Assembly: GCA_019347855.1 (NCBI GenBank)
Contig: JAHWKO010000094.1
Span: 1 to 8,334 of the forward strand
Direction of reading: 5' to 3'
Length of the DNA stretch: 8,334 nucleotides
Source of the DNA: Actinomycetota bacterium
GTDB lineage: Bacteria; Actinomycetota; Nitriliruptoria; Nitriliruptorales; JAHWKO01
This document shows, piece after piece, positions 5,629-8,334 of the stretch. Numbering within the stretch: the first letter of the stretch is position 1; each line of letters begins with the position of its first letter. The notes beneath the pieces are model-generated. The model was not told the DNA's origin. It saw only the letters and a list, made by a program, of their open reading frames with translations, and did no database searches. Both the position numbers and the translations under genes were made by a program.

Positions 5629-6237
5629 ATGCGATTCGCCTACCCGGTGTCCCTGGACGTCGCCGACCGCCGCTGCGTGGTGGTCGGGGGCGGCTCGATC
5701 GCGGCCGAGAAGGCCGCCGGGCTCCGCGATGCGGGGGCGGACGTCTTCGAGGTCCCGGCCGACGCGTACGACGCGCACGTGCTGGACGGGGCGTTCCTCG
5801 CGATCCACACCGGCGAGGACGACACCGATCCCGCCGGCTTCTTCGCTGACGCGACGGACCGCGGGGTGCTCGCCAACGTCATGGACGACATCGACCACTG
5901 CGAGTTCGCCTTCCCGTCGATCATCGAGCGGGGCGACCTGAAGCTGGCGATCTCCACCGCGGGGCGGGCTCCCGCCCTGTCCCGGCGTCTGCGCCTCCAC
6001 CTCGAGGAGCAGCTCCCCGAGGCGCTGGGGGACCTGATCGGTGCGGTCGCTGAGGCACGCGAGATCACGACGCCCCGCACGATCGACTGGTCGGAGTGGG
6101 TCACGCGCTGGCGCGATGCCGTCGACGACCTCGACCGGCTCCTGGAGCTCGCCGAGGCCGGACGCACCGACGAGATCCGCGGTCACGTGGTCGCGACCGT
6201 CGTCGGTGAGCAGGTCGACGCACGGAGAGCATCGTAG
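5629..6237 (+). CDS. sirC: Precorrin-2 dehydrogenase / sirohydrochlorin ferrochelatase-type protein (CysG N-terminal/Met8 family)
   Basis: This enzyme oxidises precorrin-2 to sirohydrochlorin with NAD+ and in some members also inserts Fe2+ to make siroheme. The 202-residue protein, near the normal size for stand-alone members, starts at the ATG at 5629, which gives the family N-terminus MRFAYPVSLDV. The NAD-binding Rossmann loop is VVVGGGSIAAEK (17-28). NVMDD (83-87) aligns with CysG NVVDA, placing Asp86 at the catalytic Asp (Asp104 of Salmonella CysG, Asp141 of yeast Met8p). FPSIIERGDLKLAISTAGRAP (95-115) is the next family block, with Thr110 where CysG has Ser128. The acidic, helical C-terminus fits the dimerisation and tail region. 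It overlaps the methyltransferase gene by one base, so the two are translated together. Whether it also has ferrochelatase activity cannot be read from sequence; a separate SirB-type chelatase may exist elsewhere. No good ribosome binding site is visible. Confidence 0.88.
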   Translation: MRFAYPVSLDVADRRCVVVGGGSIAAEKAAGLRDAGADVFEVPADAYDAHVLDGAFLAIHTGEDDTDPAGFFADATDRGVLANVMDDIDHCEFAFPSIIERGDLKLAISTAGRAPALSRRLRLHLEEQLPEALGDLIGAVAEAREITTPRTIDWSEWVTRWRDAVDDLDRLLELAEAGRTDEIRGHVVATVVGEQVDARRAS

Positions 6238-7049
6238 TGACGAACCGTCACTCAGGAGCATCTGGGGCCCTCGGCGGCGCCCCAGCCACCCGCGGCACCG
6301 TCCACCTCGTGGGTGCCGGACCGGGTGATCCGAACCTGTTGACCCTGCGGGGCGCCCGGCTGCTCGAGACGTGCTCGCTCGTCGCGACCGACCGGCTCGC
6401 GTCGGACGAACTGCTCGACCTGGTGCCCAGCCGCGCCGCCCGCCTCGACGTGGGCAAGAAGCCCGGCGGTCGGGGCTGGACCCAGGACGAGATCAACCGG
6501 CTGCTGGTGCAGTCCGCGCTCGGCGGGCAGGCGGTCGTACGCCTCAAAGGGGGCGACCCGTACGTGTTCGGGCGCGGCGGCGAGGAGATCGAGGCGTGCG
6601 TCGAAGCCGGCGTCCCCGTCGAGGTCGTGCCCGGCATCACCTCCGCGATCGGCGCCCCGTCCGCGGCCGGGATCCCCGTGACCCACCGGGGACTGGCCGC
6701 CGGGTTCGCGGTCGTCACCGGGCACGAGGACCCCACCAAGTCCGACAGCCAGGTCGACTGGGCCAACCTCGCGGGGTTCCCCGGCACCGTCGTGATCCTG
6801 ATGGGCGTCGGCGAGCTCGAGCGCATCGCCGAGCGGTTGATCGGCAACGGTCGCGATCCGCGCACCCCAGCCGCGGCCGTGAGATGGGGGACCACCCCCG
6901 ATCAGCAGGTCGTCGAGGCCACCCTCGGCACCCTCCACGAGGCCGTCCGCGCCCGCGGACTGCGTCCCCCCGCGACGATCGTCGTCGGCGACGTCGTCGC
7001 GATGCGCTCCGTCCTGACCTCAACCCCGGCCCTCCTCGGCGCCGCCTGA
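6237..7049 (+). CDS. cobA: Uroporphyrinogen-III C-methyltransferase (SUMT)
   Basis: SUMT adds two methyl groups from S-adenosylmethionine to uroporphyrinogen III, giving precorrin-2, the branch point for siroheme and cobalamin. The 270-residue protein has the complete motif set: VGAGPGDPNLLTLRGA (25-40), VRLKGGDPYVFGRGGEE (101-117), VVPGITSAIGAPSAAGIP (130-147), THRG (149-152), ILMG (187-190) and WGTT (217-220). The catalytic domain spans about 20-260; the first 20 residues are Gly/Ala/Ser-rich and poorly conserved. The GTG start at 6237 shares one base with the TAG of the preceding gene, and GGAGAG (6224-6229) lies seven bases upstream. In enteric bacteria this domain is fused to the dehydrogenase/chelatase as CysG; here the two are separate neighbouring genes. 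Its neighbours indicate that the product is used mainly for siroheme. Confidence 0.94.
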   Translation: MTNRHSGASGALGGAPATRGTVHLVGAGPGDPNLLTLRGARLLETCSLVATDRLASDELLDLVPSRAARLDVGKKPGGRGWTQDEINRLLVQSALGGQAVVRLKGGDPYVFGRGGEEIEACVEAGVPVEVVPGITSAIGAPSAAGIPVTHRGLAAGFAVVTGHEDPTKSDSQVDWANLAGFPGTVVILMGVGELERIAERLIGNGRDPRTPAAAVRWGTTPDQQVVEATLGTLHEAVRARGLRPPATIVVGDVVAMRSVLTSTPALLGAA

Positions 7050-7060
7050 AAGGCACCATC

Positions 7061-8334
7061 GTGAGCACCACCGACGCTGCACGCGCACGCCGCGCCCGCC
7101 GCCGGCGCAAACGCGAGGAACCCACCTGGGACCTCGTGTACAAGCGCAACTCGATCGAGCGGCTGAAGCGCGAGAAGTTCCCGCTCGACATCGTCGAGGA
7201 CCTGCCCGAGATGATCGCCATGGGCTACGAGGCGGTCCCCGAGGAGGACATCGTCCGACTCAACTGGTGGGGCCTGACCCACGACAAGCCCAAGATCGGG
7301 ACCTTCATGGTCCGGATCAAGGTGCCGGGTGGGATGCTGACGCCGGCGCAGTTGCGGGGCGTCGGCGAGATCTCCAAGGAGTGGGGCAACGACTACGGGG
7401 AGCTCACGACGCGCCAGGGGCTGCAGCTGCACTACGTCGAGCTCGGCGAACTGCCGGCGGTCCTGGACGCTGTGCGCGACACCGGCCTCACCACGGTCGG
7501 GGGAGAGGGCGACACCGTCCGCAACGTCACCGGCTGCCCGGTCGCGGGCATCGCGCAGGACGAGCTCTTCGACGTCCGCCCGGTGATCGACCAGGTCGCC
7601 GACTACTTCTACGGCAACCGCGAGTACTCGAACCTGCCCCGCAAGCACAAGTTCACGATCAGCGCGTGCCCCGGACAGTGCAACGGCCCGGAGTTCCACG
7701 ATGTGGCTCTGGTCGGTGTCGTGCAGGACGGCCGCGAGGGCTTCGCGGTCCGCGTCGGCGGGGGGTTCTCCAACACCCCGCGGATCTCCCAGAACCTCGG
7801 GGTGTTCGTGCCCTACGAAGAGGCGATCCCGGTGCTACGCGCGGTCACCGACGCGTGGCAGTCCGATCCGAAGTACCGGATCAGCCGCGCCAAGGCGCGC
7901 ATCAAGTTCATGATGGACGACCACGGTCCGGACGGGGTCCGCAGGCTCACCGAGGAGAAGCTCGGCTACGAGCTCGAGGACCTGCAAGGCGCCCCGTCGC
8001 CCCAGCACTACGACCACTTCGGTGTGAACGCGCAACGGCAGGACGGCTACGTCTTCGCCGGCTACTCGGTCCCGATGGGGTGGATGACCGGTGACCAGAT
8101 GATGGCGGTCGCCGACGCCGTCGAGGCGGTGAGCGACCCGGACGGACCGCCCGCCGACATCCGACTGACCCGTCAGCAGGACTTCATCGTTGGCAACATC
8201 CCTGCGGGACGGATCGGGCAGCTGACCGAACCCCTGCGCAAGATCGGGTTCCCGCTCAACCGCAACAAGGTCTACGGCAACTCGATCGCGTGCACGAGCC
8301 ACAAGTTCTGCAACTACTCGGTCGCCGAGACCAA
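7061..8334 (+). CDS. Ferredoxin-type siroheme sulfite/nitrite reductase (partial, 3' end outside the window)
   Basis: This enzyme uses siroheme and a [4Fe-4S] cluster for a six-electron reduction of sulfite to sulfide or nitrite to ammonia, normally with ferredoxin as donor. The GTG at 7061 follows AAAGG (7049-7053) by seven bases, and 424 full codons lie in the window; the family is usually about 540-580 residues. Visible blocks are LNWWGL (67-72), FMVRIKVPGG (82-91), LTTRQGLQLHYVEL (115-128), NVTGCPVAGI (155-164), NLPRKHKFTISACPGQC (191-207), the second half-repeat RLTRQQDFIVGNIP (368-381), and CTSHKFCNYSVAET (411-424). Cys411-x5-Cys417 is the first half of the C-x5-C...C-x3-C cluster/siroheme ligand set; the second pair is beyond the edge. 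The start of the protein is a basic stretch ([13 protein letters not shown], 8-20). Sulfite and nitrite reductases of this family cannot be told apart from the visible part; next-door siroheme genes fit either, and the downstream genes (for example cysH/cysD/cysN) would decide. Confidence 0.9.
   Translation, partial: MSTTDAARARRARRRRKREEPTWDLVYKRNSIERLKREKFPLDIVEDLPEMIAMGYEAVPEEDIVRLNWWGLTHDKPKIGTFMVRIKVPGGMLTPAQLRGVGEISKEWGNDYGELTTRQGLQLHYVELGELPAVLDAVRDTGLTTVGGEGDTVRNVTGCPVAGIAQDELFDVRPVIDQVADYFYGNREYSNLPRKHKFTISACPGQCNGPEFHDVALVGVVQDGREGFAVRVGGGFSNTPRISQNLGVFVPYEEAIPVLRAVTDAWQSDPKYRISRAKARIKFMMDDHGPDGVRRLTEEKLGYELEDLQGAPSPQHYDHFGVNAQRQDGYVFAGYSVPMGWMTGDQMMAVADAVEAVSDPDGPPADIRLTRQQDFIVGNIPAGRIGQLTEPLRKIGFPLNRNKVYGNSIACTSHKFCNYSVAET

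Overview
This window comes from a very GC-rich bacterial chromosome. GTG starts, codon third positions rich in G and C, and the gene families present all point to an actinobacterium. A deep-branching relative of Nitriliruptor or Euzebya would fit, but the sequence alone does not fix the genus. There are three blocks, coding is dense, and I see no RNA gene, IS element or CRISPR array.

Block 1 (1-2522, minus strand) is the start of a variant complex I (nuo-like) operon, read right to left: nuoA, a single gene that fuses a NuoB-like domain to a NuoD-like domain, and nuoH, which runs off the left edge. The fusion protein has no cysteine at all, so it cannot hold the N2 [4Fe-4S] cluster of normal NuoB, and NuoA and NuoH have lost some signature residues. 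This looks like an accessory, divergent complex I-type membrane module rather than the housekeeping NADH dehydrogenase. It is the most unusual thing in the window.

Block 2 (about 2591-5407, plus strand, divergent from block 1) is a complete copper-resistance operon: csoR (copper-sensing repressor), copZ (cytosolic copper chaperone) and copA (P1B-1 Cu+ export ATPase). A good -35/-10 promoter (TTGCGT, 17 bp, TATGAT) is overlapped by a CsoR-type operator, so the operon should repress itself until Cu(I) binds CsoR. CopZ would then pass Cu(I) to CopA for export.

The gap 5408-5628 holds two 45-bp copies of a palindromic element with the same GTATGT loop. The first copy is a perfect 17-bp stem and probably ends the copper operon. 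An AT-richer stretch and a hairpin that almost touches the next start codon follow.

Block 3 (5629-8334, plus strand) is a siroheme and sulfite/nitrite reduction operon: a precorrin-2 dehydrogenase/ferrochelatase-type protein, uroporphyrinogen-III C-methyltransferase, and a ferredoxin-type siroheme sulfite/nitrite reductase cut off by the right edge. The first two genes make the siroheme that the third needs.
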